From Candidatus Albibeggiatoa sp. nov. BB20 (GTDB taxonomy: Bacteria > Pseudomonadota > Gammaproteobacteria > Beggiatoales > Beggiatoaceae), in assembly GCA_016744725.1 (NCBI GenBank), contig JADGDW010000114.1, forward strand, positions 1 through 15,915: a DNA stretch of 15,915 nucleotides, given 5' to 3'. Positions 1 through 7,833 of this stretch are shown here, in pieces. The notes under the pieces were generated by a model. That model did not search any database. It was not told the DNA's origin and saw only the letters and a list, made by a program, of their open reading frames with translations. How positions within the stretch are numbered: position 1 is the first letter of the stretch; the number at the start of each line of letters is the position of its first letter. Both the position numbers and the translations under genes were made by a program.

Positions 1-88
1 GATATATTCCAGTTGGTTATAGGTGATGGATTCTAAGTTTATTAAATAGGGCTCTGTAGCATCTCATGCAGTATTCTACAAAAATACT

Positions 89-1294
89 CTAATCAAAACA
101 TTTAATCAGTTGTGGCAAATCGCCTTCCAACGCCATTGCTTGACGCATGATAACCTTTTTCGCTAAACCACTGGAATTAGTCAGATTCAAACCAAAATTA
201 CGTAACCATTTAACAGGCGGTGCTGAATGTCCAAACACGTTTTTAAAACCATACATTGCACCCGCCATCATCACATTATGCCCTTTGCGCCAGCGTTCAT
301 AACGTCTTAAAACTATTTTTTGCCCAAAGTCTTCATGTTTAGCATTAATCAATACTTCGCCCAAAGTTGCGGCATCTAACAAACCTAAATTGACCCCTTG
401 GCCTGCAAGTGGATGCACCGTATGTGCCGCATCACCAATTAAAGCTAAACGAGGTTGGACATATTGGCGTACCACACGGCTTTGCAGTGGAAATGCAACC
501 CGTTGACTGCTCTCTAATATTGCGCCTAATTTATGTTCAAAAGCAGCTTCTAACTCCTTGTGAAATTCATCTGTATCCAAATCAACTAAACGCAAGGCAT
601 GAGGACTGTCTACACTCCACACAATCGAACACCAATGTTTATCTTGCAATGGCAAAAATGCCAACGGCCCAGTGGGTAAAAATCGCTGCCATGCGGTAAA
701 TTGATGCGGCAACTCAGTTTTAATATTGGCGACAATGGCTTGTTGTCCATAATCGTGCATATCGTAGGGAATACCCGCTAAATAACGAATATAAGAATGT
801 GCACCCTCTGCGCCAACCAATAATTGTGTGCTGATCGTTTCGCCATTATTCAAATGAACCTGCATTGTTTTGCCTGTCAATTCAAAATTTTCTACTTTCA
901 AAGGGCGATACATGGTTAAGTTTTCAAACTCGCTTAAACGTTGGGTTAAGGCTTTTTGAATCACAGATTGCTCAACAATATAACCTAAACTGGGTTCATG
1001 AATATCGGCACAATCAAAATGAATTTCACCCGTTCCCGTGGCATCCCAAACGTGCATGTGTTCATAGGGACTGATACGACTTGCTTGCATAGCATCCCAA
1101 GTTTGTGTATGCCGAAAAATATATTCAGAAGCACGAGTTAAAGCAAAAGTACGTAAATCGGCTTGTTCTGTATCCCAAGGCTTTTCAGGACTGGCTTCAA
1201 CAATACCCACATTAAAATTTTGTTGTAATAAAATCGCGGCTAGGGTATTCCCTACCATTCCCCCTCCAACAATTAATACGTCATGATGTTGCAT
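89..1294 (-). CDS. ubiI: FAD-dependent ubiquinone biosynthesis hydroxylase, UbiH/UbiF/UbiI family, most like UbiI (VisC)
   Basis: An aromatic-ring flavin monooxygenase of ubiquinone biosynthesis, in the UbiI case hydroxylating C5 of the octaprenylphenol intermediate. The 401 residues match the usual family length. The N-terminus has the FAD dinucleotide-binding GGGMVG at residues 10-15. The second FAD motif, GDAAHTVHPLAGQGVNLG, contains Asp288. The C-terminal region (LRRYERWRK, later RQAMALEGDLP) recalls E. coli UbiI more than UbiH or UbiF, though the three paralogues are hard to separate by eye. The start is supported by GAGG six bases upstream of the ATG. No membrane segment is obvious; the family works in the soluble or peripheral Ubi complex. 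The gene stands alone on the minus strand, divergent from mobB, with no other ubi gene visible beside it. Confidence 0.9.
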   Translation of the reverse strand: MQHHDVLIVGGGMVGNTLAAILLQQNFNVGIVEASPEKPWDTEQADLRTFALTRASEYIFRHTQTWDAMQASRISPYEHMHVWDATGTGEIHFDCADIHEPSLGYIVEQSVIQKALTQRLSEFENLTMYRPLKVENFELTGKTMQVHLNNGETISTQLLVGAEGAHSYIRYLAGIPYDMHDYGQQAIVANIKTELPHQFTAWQRFLPTGPLAFLPLQDKHWCSIVWSVDSPHALRLVDLDTDEFHKELEAAFEHKLGAILESSQRVAFPLQSRVVRQYVQPRLALIGDAAHTVHPLAGQGVNLGLLDAATLGEVLINAKHEDFGQKIVLRRYERWRKGHNVMMAGAMYGFKNVFGHSAPPVKWLRNFGLNLTNSSGLAKKVIMRQAMALEGDLPQLIKCFD

Positions 1295-1330
1295 GAAAAG
1301 CCTCGGTAATGTCTATCCAGTGTAAAAATG

Positions 1331-1359
1331 CTTCTAACTTCAAAGTACGGGTTTATAAT
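1331..1359 (+). promoter_or_regulatory. candidate sigma70 promoter for mobB
   Basis: A perfect TATAAT lies at 1354-1359, in the 101-base gap between the divergent ubiI and mobB genes. The matching -35 (CTTCTA at 1331-1336, 17-base spacer) is poor. Transcription would start near 1366, leaving a leader of about 30 bases. The call rests almost entirely on the -10 hexamer. Confidence 0.35.
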
Positions 1360-1395
1360 GAGTGCCCCATATCCATAGCGTAATATAGCATAACG

Positions 1396-1938
1396 ATGGC
1401 TCAAAAAAATTATCACTTACTGGGTTTTGTCGCGTATAGCGGTACAGGAAAAACCACCTTATTAACCCAATTGATTCCGCTGTTAAAAACCAAAGGGCTG
1501 CGCATTGCGGTGATTAAACACAGCCATCATGCGTTTGAAATTGACCACGAAGGCAAAGACAGTTACCGCCTACGTCATGCGGGTGCAGTACAGACGTTAC
1601 TCACATCGCAAAAACGTTGGGCTTTAATAGAAGAAACCCCAGAACGTGAAATAGAGGTGACATTACAAGAAGCAATTGAGCATTTAGATACCGACTCTAT
1701 TGATTTGATTTTGACTGAAGGCTTTAAATCTGCCTCTTATCCTAAGATTGAATTGCATCGCCCCAGTCTAAATAAACCACTATTGTATCCAAATGATAAT
1801 GATGTGATCGCAATTGCAACTGATGCACCCTTGAATGAGTTGTCTCCAATTCCTTGTTTAAACTTAAATGCGATAGATGACATTGTATGCTTTATTGAAG
1901 ATTTTATAAAAACAGGCACAGATCGTATTGTTTCTTGA
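1396..1938 (+). CDS. mobB: Molybdopterin-guanine dinucleotide biosynthesis adaptor protein MobB
   Basis: A small cytoplasmic GTP-binding protein that assists MobA in adding GMP to molybdopterin, forming the bis-MGD cofactor of enzymes such as nitrate, DMSO and formate oxidoreductases. The P-loop AYSGTGKTT is at residues 13-21; the alanine in place of the first P-loop glycine is normal for MobB. Other family landmarks are IKHSHH, GKDSYRLRHAGA, the SQKRWAL stretch and LILTEGFK. The length of 180 residues is typical. No strong Shine-Dalgarno precedes the ATG, but the protein begins in register with E. coli MobB. MobA is not in the window and the gene is not clearly in an operon: ribE follows 92 bases later with its own candidate promoter. 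Confidence 0.93.
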   Translation: MAQKNYHLLGFVAYSGTGKTTLLTQLIPLLKTKGLRIAVIKHSHHAFEIDHEGKDSYRLRHAGAVQTLLTSQKRWALIEETPEREIEVTLQEAIEHLDTDSIDLILTEGFKSASYPKIELHRPSLNKPLLYPNDNDVIAIATDAPLNELSPIPCLNLNAIDDIVCFIEDFIKTGTDRIVS

Positions 1939-1973
1939 TGATTGGCAGACATTCCACTAAAACATAAAAACAC

Positions 1974-2001
1974 TTGATACTACGCTTGTTTTTGCTATTC
2001 T
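1974..2001 (+). promoter_or_regulatory. candidate sigma70 promoter for ribE
   Basis: TTGATA (1974-1979) and TATTCT (1996-2001) are separated by 16 bases, giving 5/6 and 4/6 matches to the consensus. The predicted start near 2008 leaves a leader of only about 23 bases, so there is no room for an FMN (RFN) riboswitch in front of this ribE. Confidence 0.45.
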
Positions 2002-2030
2002 AAACAACCCTTTTCAGCAAAGTTGCAGCT

Positions 2031-2687
2031 ATGTTTACAGGTATTATCCAAGCATTTGGCAAAATCCAACAGATTCAACCAACGGGTGTTGATGCGCGTT
2101 TCAAAATTCACACAGGCCAACGCTTTCTCGACGGCGTTCAACTGGGTGATAGTATTGCAGTCAATGGTGTCTGCCTAACCGTAACTGAAATGACGGGTGA
2201 TTGCTTTTGGGCTGATGTGTCAGGCGAGACTTTACAGCGCACCACTTTTGCCCATTTAAAAACTAATGATGCAACCAATTTAGAAAAAGCCGTAACCCCT
2301 CAAACCCACTTAGGCGGCCATATTGTCAGCGGTCATGTTGATGGGATTGGCACATTGACTGAGCGTTATAATGATGGACGCTCGGTGCGTTTAGCGATTA
2401 AAGCCCCTGACAGCTTAGCAAAATATATTGCTGAAAAAGGCTCTATTTGTGTCGATGGCATTAGCCTAACTGTAAATTTGGTCAAAGGTGCAGTGTTTGA
2501 ACTCAATATTGTGCCGCATACTTTGGAAAAAACCACTTTAGGTTCAATCCAAACAGGCCACGAAGTCAATTTAGAAGTCGATGTGATTGCCCGTTATTTA
2601 GAACGCCTGCTGTTAGGCGATAAAGCGGCTCATCCAAATACCAGCAATATCACCGAAGCCTTTTTGCAACAAAACGGTTTTGTATGA
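2031..2687 (+). CDS. ribE: Riboflavin synthase, alpha subunit
   Basis: Catalyses the dismutation of two 6,7-dimethyl-8-ribityllumazine molecules to riboflavin and a pyrimidinedione, the last step of vitamin B2 synthesis, as a cytoplasmic trimer. The 218 residues begin with the hallmark MFTGII and hold the two homologous lumazine-binding barrels, roughly residues 1-97 and 98-200. The repeat is visible as LGDSIAVNGVCLTVTEM in the first half against KGSICVDGISLTVNLV in the second. GGHIVSGHVDG lies at the start of the second barrel. A tail of about 15 residues follows the second barrel, which is slightly long but within family range. The partner genes ribBA, ribH and ribD are absent here, so the gene is unlinked from a rib operon in this window. 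Confidence 0.96.
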   Translation: MFTGIIQAFGKIQQIQPTGVDARFKIHTGQRFLDGVQLGDSIAVNGVCLTVTEMTGDCFWADVSGETLQRTTFAHLKTNDATNLEKAVTPQTHLGGHIVSGHVDGIGTLTERYNDGRSVRLAIKAPDSLAKYIAEKGSICVDGISLTVNLVKGAVFELNIVPHTLEKTTLGSIQTGHEVNLEVDVIARYLERLLLGDKAAHPNTSNITEAFLQQNGFV

Positions 2688-2726
2688 TGATTTTTTTTGC
2701 ATTCCCTAAATTTTCTATGGTTTAAA

Positions 2727-2753
2727 TCTGCAAATTACACCCTATTTTGCGGA
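2727..2753. terminator. candidate hairpin between convergent ribE and membrane-protein gene
   Basis: TCTGCAAA (2727-2734) pairs with TTTGCGGA (2746-2753) over 8 bp with one wobble and an 11-base loop, centred in the 78-base gap between two convergent genes. The position suits a bidirectional terminator. No clean T-run follows directly on either strand, so the call is tentative. Confidence 0.3.
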
Positions 2754-2765
2754 TATAAGCAATTT

Positions 2766-3353
2766 TTATGTATCGGCGTTTTTCAACACTCTGCGACGCA
2801 CTAATACCATGATAACAAACGTAATGCAGACAGTTACAATCATTGCAGGAAATAATATAGTCGTGGCTGAATAATGTTCTAATGCGACAATAGCAATTGC
2901 ACTTCGAATGGCTATAATCATAAAAAAGGTTAACTGTTCATCAAAAGGAGAGACATAGGTTTTTCTCAGTGTTGGGACAAAACCCAATAAATCTGTCAGG
3001 GTTAAAATCAGTACAGCCCAAAATGGATCGGAGGTAAAAAACCATAATGGCAAAGAACTTAATGCAAGTATAAAAAAGACCCAATCAGCTCGGACAATAC
3101 CGTTATCGGCACAATGTTGATAGGCAAGAAACGCAACATAGAGTGTAATTAAACCTGATACGGCTGTAGACCACGCGCCGATACCTGCACCGCCAGCCAA
3201 TTGAGCGAAAAAAACGATACAGGTGGTTAAGCCCCAGACGATCCAAGAAAAAACATGTGGTTTAACTTGACCCCGTAAAATGGCACGAATATAGGGAAAA
3301 TAAGCAATGAATGTGAGCGTGATAGCAATCGCGCTGAGAAGGTCTTTATACAT
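2766..3353 (-). CDS. Seven-helix integral membrane protein, PQ-loop/SWEET-like
   Basis: Function unknown. The 195-residue protein is almost entirely hydrophobic, with about seven predicted helices near residues 5-22, 37-55, 62-80, 91-108, 112-130, 143-162 and 166-187, a 3+1+3 layout like SWEET and semiSWEET transporters. Two helix ends carry matching segments, AYFPYIRAILRG near residue 20 and LLGFVPTLRKTY near 123, each with a Pro and an Arg after an aromatic pair, as in PQ-loop repeats. A Trp-rich HVFSWIVWG segment follows the first. I recognise this as a conserved bacterial membrane protein type, but know no tested substrate. The C-terminus is basic (RRRVLK), suggesting it lies in the cytoplasm. 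The start has no strong ribosome binding site. Confidence 0.75.
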   Translation of the reverse strand: MYKDLLSAIAITLTFIAYFPYIRAILRGQVKPHVFSWIVWGLTTCIVFFAQLAGGAGIGAWSTAVSGLITLYVAFLAYQHCADNGIVRADWVFFILALSSLPLWFFTSDPFWAVLILTLTDLLGFVPTLRKTYVSPFDEQLTFFMIIAIRSAIAIVALEHYSATTILFPAMIVTVCITFVIMVLVRRRVLKNADT

Positions 3354-3396
3354 AGATCACTTTATTTTTTGAATTTTCTCCATATTAATCGATTCA

Positions 3397-3402
3397 ATTA
3401 TA
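3397..3402 (-). promoter_or_regulatory. candidate -10 element for the PQ-loop-like gene
   Basis: In the 133-base divergent gap before aroE, ATTATA on the plus strand reads TATAAT on the minus strand, about 44 bases ahead of the membrane-protein start. No convincing -35 lies at the right distance. For aroE itself I see only a TATAAA (3399-3404) without a good -35. Confidence 0.22.
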
Positions 3403-3486
3403 AAGAGAAAGTCAGCAACAACTTTAACACAAGCATACATCACGTTAGATGCGTGGGTTGCAACGAATTGAAAAAGACATAACGAT

Positions 3487-4422
3487 ATGATGACACAACC
3501 AATTGACCAATATGCTGTTATTGGCAATCCGATTGACCATAGTAAATCTCCCTCAATTCATAGTTCATTTGCCTATCAAGCAGGTCAAGCTTTGGATTAT
3601 AAAACTATGCTGGTGAGCACAGATGAGGGTGAATTTGCTAAAGCAGTGCAGGCATTTCAACAAGAAGGTGGTAAAGGCTTAAATATTACAGTGCCTTTTA
3701 AGCAACAAGCTTGGGATATTGCTCAACAACGGACTTCACATGCTGAACATGCAGGCGCGTTAAATACTTTGTGGTTTGATGAACAAGGTGTGATTCATGG
3801 TGACAATACCGATGGTGTTGGTTTAGTGCGTGATTTAACTATGAACTATCAGTTTGCTTTGCGAGATAAAAAGATTTTAATTATGGGTGCAGGTGGGGCA
3901 GTCCGAGGCATATTACAACCCTTGCTAGCGGAGAATCCCGCCAGTTGTACAATTGTAAATCGCACGGTATCCAAAGCCCAAGCATTAGCGACTTTATTCC
4001 AGCAACAAGGTCATATTCAAGCCATAGGTTACGAAGATTTGCAAGGCGAGTATGATTTAATCATCAATGGCACATCTGCTAGTTTACAAAGCCAATTACC
4101 TCCTCTGCCAGATAACGGTTTAATTTTAGATAAAACATGGTGTTATGATATGATGTATGGTGCGAATGATACTTTATTCATTCAATGGGCAAAGCAGCAT
4201 GGTGTACCAAAAACAATTGATGGATTGGGTATGTTAGTTGAGCAAGCCGCTGAATCCTTTTATTTATGGCGTGATATTCGCCCAGAAACCGCAAGTGTGA
4301 TTCAAAAATTGCGGATGACATTAATGAATGAAAATCGGCCTACAGAAATTGGTGGGTCTAAAGGACTTGAGCCTACTCGTTATGGAGATTGGGAACGTAA
4401 AGGACGTTGTGTTGATTTTTAA
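3487..4422 (+). CDS. aroE: Shikimate dehydrogenase with a C-terminal SdhAF4-like (DUF1674) tail
   Basis: Reduces 3-dehydroshikimate to shikimate with NADPH in the aromatic amino acid pathway. The substrate-binding SKSPSIH is at residues 19-25, the catalytic Lys in NITVPFK is K72, and the Asp in GDNTDG is D109. The nucleotide loop GAGGAVRG spans 134-141, and NRT (158-160) is the usual NADP-phosphate contact. YDMMYG and GLGMLVEQAAESFYLW complete a full AroE core ending near residue 276. The remainder is unusual: residues 280-311, ending EPTRYGDWERKGRCVDF after EIGGSKG, match the conserved C-terminus of SdhAF4, a chaperone that helps insert FAD into the succinate dehydrogenase flavoprotein. AroE proteins normally stop near 270-285 residues. 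In-frame ATGs at 4315 and 4324 could start a short separate SdhAF4 peptide, but neither has a good Shine-Dalgarno. The AroE call is firm; the dual role is inference. Confidence 0.93.
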   Translation: MMTQPIDQYAVIGNPIDHSKSPSIHSSFAYQAGQALDYKTMLVSTDEGEFAKAVQAFQQEGGKGLNITVPFKQQAWDIAQQRTSHAEHAGALNTLWFDEQGVIHGDNTDGVGLVRDLTMNYQFALRDKKILIMGAGGAVRGILQPLLAENPASCTIVNRTVSKAQALATLFQQQGHIQAIGYEDLQGEYDLIINGTSASLQSQLPPLPDNGLILDKTWCYDMMYGANDTLFIQWAKQHGVPKTIDGLGMLVEQAAESFYLWRDIRPETASVIQKLRMTLMNENRPTEIGGSKGLEPTRYGDWERKGRCVDF

Positions 4423-4889
4423 GTTACGGGTAAGGGAGTGCAGATGCAAAATGGTTTTTGTACTCCCTGTGAAAAATATTTCATCATAAGTGTTGGAACA
4501 AAATCTGTTATTGTGCGTAATAGCCGTTTTAAGTCACCTCAAAGAGTATTCACTCACTCCAATAGCAACCGCATATTTTGCCATAATTTAAAAATAGGCT
4601 AAAAAATAATAGAAATGATTATAACTTGAATAGGTTTCAGATTAACAGTATTGCTCCAGCCAGAGCATTCGTTTTCTATCTTAAGGAAATGCCTCACAGG
4701 AATAACACTTGCCTGCATTTTCATTTTATAATAGCGTTTATAAACCTACAGAATAGATATGAACTAGATTCAAACTGCTGATATTAAATGACCTTGATTT
4801 AGAATCAGCAAAACAACAATGACCGATTAATCTTGCCTGTGATTCATCTTGAAATTAAAGCCATAAACTCAAAATTGAGCCACCACCAT
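4423..4889. other. Intergenic region between aroE and the sensor kinase
   Basis: No gene is visible in this AT-rich stretch. It holds two inverted repeats. The first, 4433-4442 against 4459-4468 (10 bp with one wobble, 16-base loop), lies just after the aroE stop and may end its transcript, though no T-run follows. The second, TGCTGAT at 4776-4782 against ATCAGCA at 4804-4810, is just upstream of the kinase and could be an operator. A TATAAT at 4727-4732 is the best -10 candidate for the kinase, but it lacks a good -35. Confidence 0.4.
4433..4468 (+). terminator. candidate weak terminator hairpin after aroE
   Basis: AGGGAGTGCA and TGTACTCCCT form a 10-bp stem with one G-T pair and a 16-base loop, starting 11 bases after the aroE stop. 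The sequence after it (GTGAAAAATATTTC) lacks a T-run, so an intrinsic terminator is only possible, not shown. Confidence 0.3.
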
Positions 4890-7082
4890 ATGAAACACAC
4901 AGCATCACCAAGTAAGCCCAAAAGAAGCCTTTATCGGTTGATTATTTTACTTTTTGTAAGTCAAGTCGTGATTGTTTCTGGTTTGACAGGCTATCTTGCA
5001 TTTCATAATGGGCAATTGGCTGTGGCAGAACTTGCCTCTCAATTACGCAGTGAAATTACCCTGAGAATTCAGCAAAAACTCATTTCATATATGGAAACTC
5101 CGCATTTAATCAATCAAATCAATGCTGATGCGGTACGCACGGGTTCATTAGATATTTATCGTCCTGACGCGCTTCGACAACATCTTTGGCAACAAAGCCG
5201 TATTAAGCTCTTCTCAAACAGCGTTGGCTATATTGGTTTGGCCACCGAAGAACCTAACTATTACGGGGTGCGTCGCTTACCTGATGGCACGACAAAGTTT
5301 GACAGTTTAATCACTTTAAAGGGTGGAAAATATTTAGAAACATGGTTTGCTGATGAAGCAGGGGTTTATGACCGCACTGAAACGATTAGTAAAAATCCTT
5401 ATGATCCGCGTATTCGACCTTGGTATCTGCTGGCTCAAAATGCAGAAAAACAAGTATGGACGGATGTATTTTCTTATTTTTCAGGAAAAAATATTGCGAT
5501 CTCCGCCAATCAACCACTTTATGATACTAAAAATGAATTCGTTGGTGTGGCCAGTACCGACTTGATGTTAAGTGAAATCAGTGACTTTTTGAAAGGGCTT
5601 AAAATTGGTAAATCAGGCAAAACGTTTATTATGGAGCGTTCGGGGAAATTAGTCACCAGCTCCATTCTTGCTAGCCCGATTCGTTATGACCAATTTGGTA
5701 AAGTATTGAGTGATAAAAACAGCAAAGTGGTTCGTTGGCTAGCAACCGAAATCGAAAATGAGCAGATTCGCACCGCTGCACAACATTTGAAGCGTCACTT
5801 TAACGGCTTTGAACATATAAAAGGCACACATCAATTGCAGTTTTATTTAGATGGCCAAAAAGAATTTATTCAGGTATCAGCCTTAGATGATGGGCGTGGG
5901 CTGGATTGGTTAGTGGTGGTAGTCGTGCCAGAAGCTGATTTTATGGAGCATATTTATAAAAATACCATGACAACCTTGATTTTAGCAGGTTTAGCCCTGA
6001 TCATTGCGATGATTATTGGGGTGTTTACCGCAAAATCGATTACTAAGCCTATTTTAAGTTTAAATGAAGCTGCCAAGAAATTAGCCCAAGGCCAATGGGA
6101 ACAAAATTTACCAATTCAACGTGGTGATGAAATTGGCGAGCTTGCCACCTCATTTAACAGTATGGGACAGCAACTTAAAGGTTTAATCGAAAATTTAGAA
6201 CAGAAAGTGGCAGAACGCACCCAACAATTATCCAAAGCATTCAAAAGCTTAAAATCTTCTCAAGCGCAATTAGTCCAATCAGAAAAAATGGCATCACTGG
6301 GGCAAATGGTCGCAGGGGTTGCCCACGAAATCAATACGCCATTGGGCTATGTCAAAGGCAATGTAGAAACGTCTCAAGACTTATTCGCAGTGGTTGAAGA
6401 GCTATTAGTTGAATTTGAGAAGCTACATAAGCTGTTAACTCAAGACCCCGATGAAGCTGCTTTGGCGCAACAATTTGCCGTATTAGATGAATTAATCCAA
6501 AGTTTCCATGAAGATGATGTGTTAGATGATATTAAAGAATTAAGTTTGGATGCCGTACATGGGGTACAAGAAATTTCTAAATTAGTGATGAATTTGAAAA
6601 ATTTCAGCCGTTTAGATCAAGCCCATGAAGAGGATGTTGATTTAAATAAATGTATCGATAGCGTATTAAATATTGCGCACAATCTGTTAAAACACAAAGT
6701 CGAAGTGAAGCTACAATATGCTGATTTACCTAAAATTGTTTGCTCTCCTTCACAAATTAATCAGGTACTATTAAATATTATTACCAATGCCGCACAAGCA
6801 ATTGAGGGTAAAGGAATTATATTAATTAAGACCCATTTTACTAATAAGTCAGTGAGCGTGTTAATTCAGGATAATGGAGCTGGGATTGATAAAGCACACT
6901 TAGAGAAAATTTTCGATCCCTTCTTTACCACCAAACCTGTTGGTGAAGGTACAGGCCTTGGTTTATCTATCAGCTATCGGATTATTCAGCAGCACAAAGG
7001 CAAAATTAAAGTGACTTCACAAGTGGGTAAGGGGACAAGATTTGTGATTATGTTGCCGTTGAAAACCGATTATTCATCATAG
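4890..7082 (+). CDS. Membrane sensor histidine kinase: dCache-HAMP-HisKA-HATPase
   Basis: An inner-membrane sensor kinase that probably binds a small ligand in the periplasm and autophosphorylates on His. I prefer the ATG at 4890 because the protein then begins with a short basic segment before the first helix. A TTG at 4833 would add 19 residues; neither start has a clear Shine-Dalgarno. Numbering from the ATG: helix 1 at about 14-38, a large extracytoplasmic region at about 39-358 with dCache features (DPRIRPWYLLAQ, then GVASTDLMLSEI), helix 2 at about 360-382, HAMP at about 383-433, and a coiled coil. The H-box GVAHEINTPLG has phospho-acceptor His479, the N-box IITNAAQA has Asn633, and DNGAGI and GTGLGLSIS form the ATP lid. 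A long acidic helical insert lies between the H-box and N-box. There is no receiver or HPt domain and no response regulator next to it, so the partner is unknown. Confidence 0.9.
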   Translation: MKHTASPSKPKRSLYRLIILLFVSQVVIVSGLTGYLAFHNGQLAVAELASQLRSEITLRIQQKLISYMETPHLINQINADAVRTGSLDIYRPDALRQHLWQQSRIKLFSNSVGYIGLATEEPNYYGVRRLPDGTTKFDSLITLKGGKYLETWFADEAGVYDRTETISKNPYDPRIRPWYLLAQNAEKQVWTDVFSYFSGKNIAISANQPLYDTKNEFVGVASTDLMLSEISDFLKGLKIGKSGKTFIMERSGKLVTSSILASPIRYDQFGKVLSDKNSKVVRWLATEIENEQIRTAAQHLKRHFNGFEHIKGTHQLQFYLDGQKEFIQVSALDDGRGLDWLVVVVVPEADFMEHIYKNTMTTLILAGLALIIAMIIGVFTAKSITKPILSLNEAAKKLAQGQWEQNLPIQRGDEIGELATSFNSMGQQLKGLIENLEQKVAERTQQLSKAFKSLKSSQAQLVQSEKMASLGQMVAGVAHEINTPLGYVKGNVETSQDLFAVVEELLVEFEKLHKLLTQDPDEAALAQQFAVLDELIQSFHEDDVLDDIKELSLDAVHGVQEISKLVMNLKNFSRLDQAHEEDVDLNKCIDSVLNIAHNLLKHKVEVKLQYADLPKIVCSPSQINQVLLNIITNAAQAIEGKGIILIKTHFTNKSVSVLIQDNGAGIDKAHLEKIFDPFFTTKPVGEGTGLGLSISYRIIQQHKGKIKVTSQVGKGTRFVIMLPLKTDYSS

Positions 7083-7227
7083 GCATTGTTTTCATTATGT
7101 AAAGAGTTCAAAGTTTGGTAGTCATGCAAAATATAGTGCCAATCATTATGAGTTAATTTAATGAATTGATAATGAATGATATAAAAACATATTTTACAGA
7201 ATAGTAATTCTATGTTTATTATATATA

Positions 7228-7494
7228 ATAGCTCCCAAAATATTGATAAGAGGTTAGTTAGTATAAATGGATTGTCCAAGATGTGAATCAGATAAAACAA
7301 AACTGAATGGAAGTGTTAAAGGCAAGAAAAAAGCCTTGTGTAAAGAATGTGGATATCAATATGTATTGGAAAAATCAGATTATTTTGTAGAACAAAGACA
7401 GTTAAGTGTGCTGGAAATAGTAGATGCTTTGTTGTTAGAAAGAATGAGTTTAGCAGCGATAGTAAGAGTGACAAAGGTGAGTGAAAGGTGGTTA
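7228..7494 (+). mobile_element. IS1-family insertion sequence remnant: left end and truncated InsA-like ORF
   Basis: The ORF starting at 7267 encodes a zinc-ribbon transposase N-terminus with Cys at residues 3, 6, 25 and 28, a basic linker, and a helix-turn-helix ending LAAIVRVTKVSERWL, the InsA arrangement of IS1-family elements. InsA is normally about 90 residues and is followed by InsB; here the homology stops near residue 75 and InsB is missing. The sequence just ahead (from about 7228, GCTCCCAAAATATTGAT then TTAG and GTAT before the ATG) resembles the left terminal repeat of IS1 as I remember it. No right end or target duplication was found, so the element is dead. The stop at 7495-7497 lies in the foreign sequence past the break. 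Confidence 0.65.
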
Positions 7495-7732
7495 TGAATC
7501 GGATAAAACCAGTCCAAATGGGGAATATTTGATTCGCGTGTCTAAAGCAGGTGTAGATGTTAATTATGTTCTGTTTGGTAATTCCAAAGAAGTTAATGTT
7601 GATAATTATGGAGATGATTTTTTAGAAGTTATGGAGTTAAAGCTTGATGAATGCCAAAAGAATCTTCGTAGTTTTGAAACTAGTATACAAACCATGCAAC
7701 AGGCTTTATCTGAAATAAAGAATAAGGAATGA
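7490..7732 (+). pseudogene. 5'-truncated XRE/Cro-type transcriptional regulator
   Basis: From GYESDKTSPNGEYLIRVSK onward the frame reads like the last helices of an XRE helix-turn-helix domain, followed by AGVDVNYVLFGN, a phrase typical of phage-repressor-like regulators. A short acidic region and a coiled coil (about MELKLDECQKNLRSFETS) then run to the TGA at 7730-7732. Roughly the first 35 residues, including the DNA-recognition helix, are absent; in their place is the IS1 remnant in a different frame. A GTG at 7481 could start translation, but the product would not be a complete DNA-binding domain. I treat it as a fragment, most likely produced by an IS-associated deletion. Confidence 0.6.
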
Positions 7733-7750
7733 AGAAAAAACGGGCGAAGT

Positions 7751-7816
7751 ACCTATGAACGTGTTTTTAGTCCGCATAGGTTGAAATGTCAGGCTGAGGC
7801 ACAAAACCTAACCTAT
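7751..7816. repeat. Three related half-sites in alternating orientation
   Basis: ACCTATG (7751-7757), CATAGGTT (7775-7782) and AACCTAT (7810-7816) form two overlapping inverted repeats in the gap between the XRE fragment and the antitoxin remnant. They could be operator half-sites left from a regulator or toxin-antitoxin locus, or a decayed repeat end. No function can be assigned. Confidence 0.35.
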
Positions 7817-7833
7817 TGTGTTCTCCAGTCCAA

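Noticed and set aside
70..88. Small inverted repeat AGTATT/AATACT just after the ubiI stop
   Set aside because: Only 6 bp, entirely weak in G+C, and no T-run on the minus strand; chance is likely in AT-rich DNA.
409..1074. Plus-strand open frames inside ubiI
   Set aside because: They lie opposite a clear gene and show no family features.
1939..2030. Possible FMN riboswitch before ribE
   Set aside because: The gap is 92 bases with a promoter-like pair close to the start; the conserved RFN sequence blocks are not present.
7070..7300. Minus-strand 76-residue open frame across the AT-rich gap after the kinase
   Set aside because: The Ile/Leu/Tyr-rich product is what AT-rich noncoding DNA yields, and it overlaps the ends of two better-supported features.
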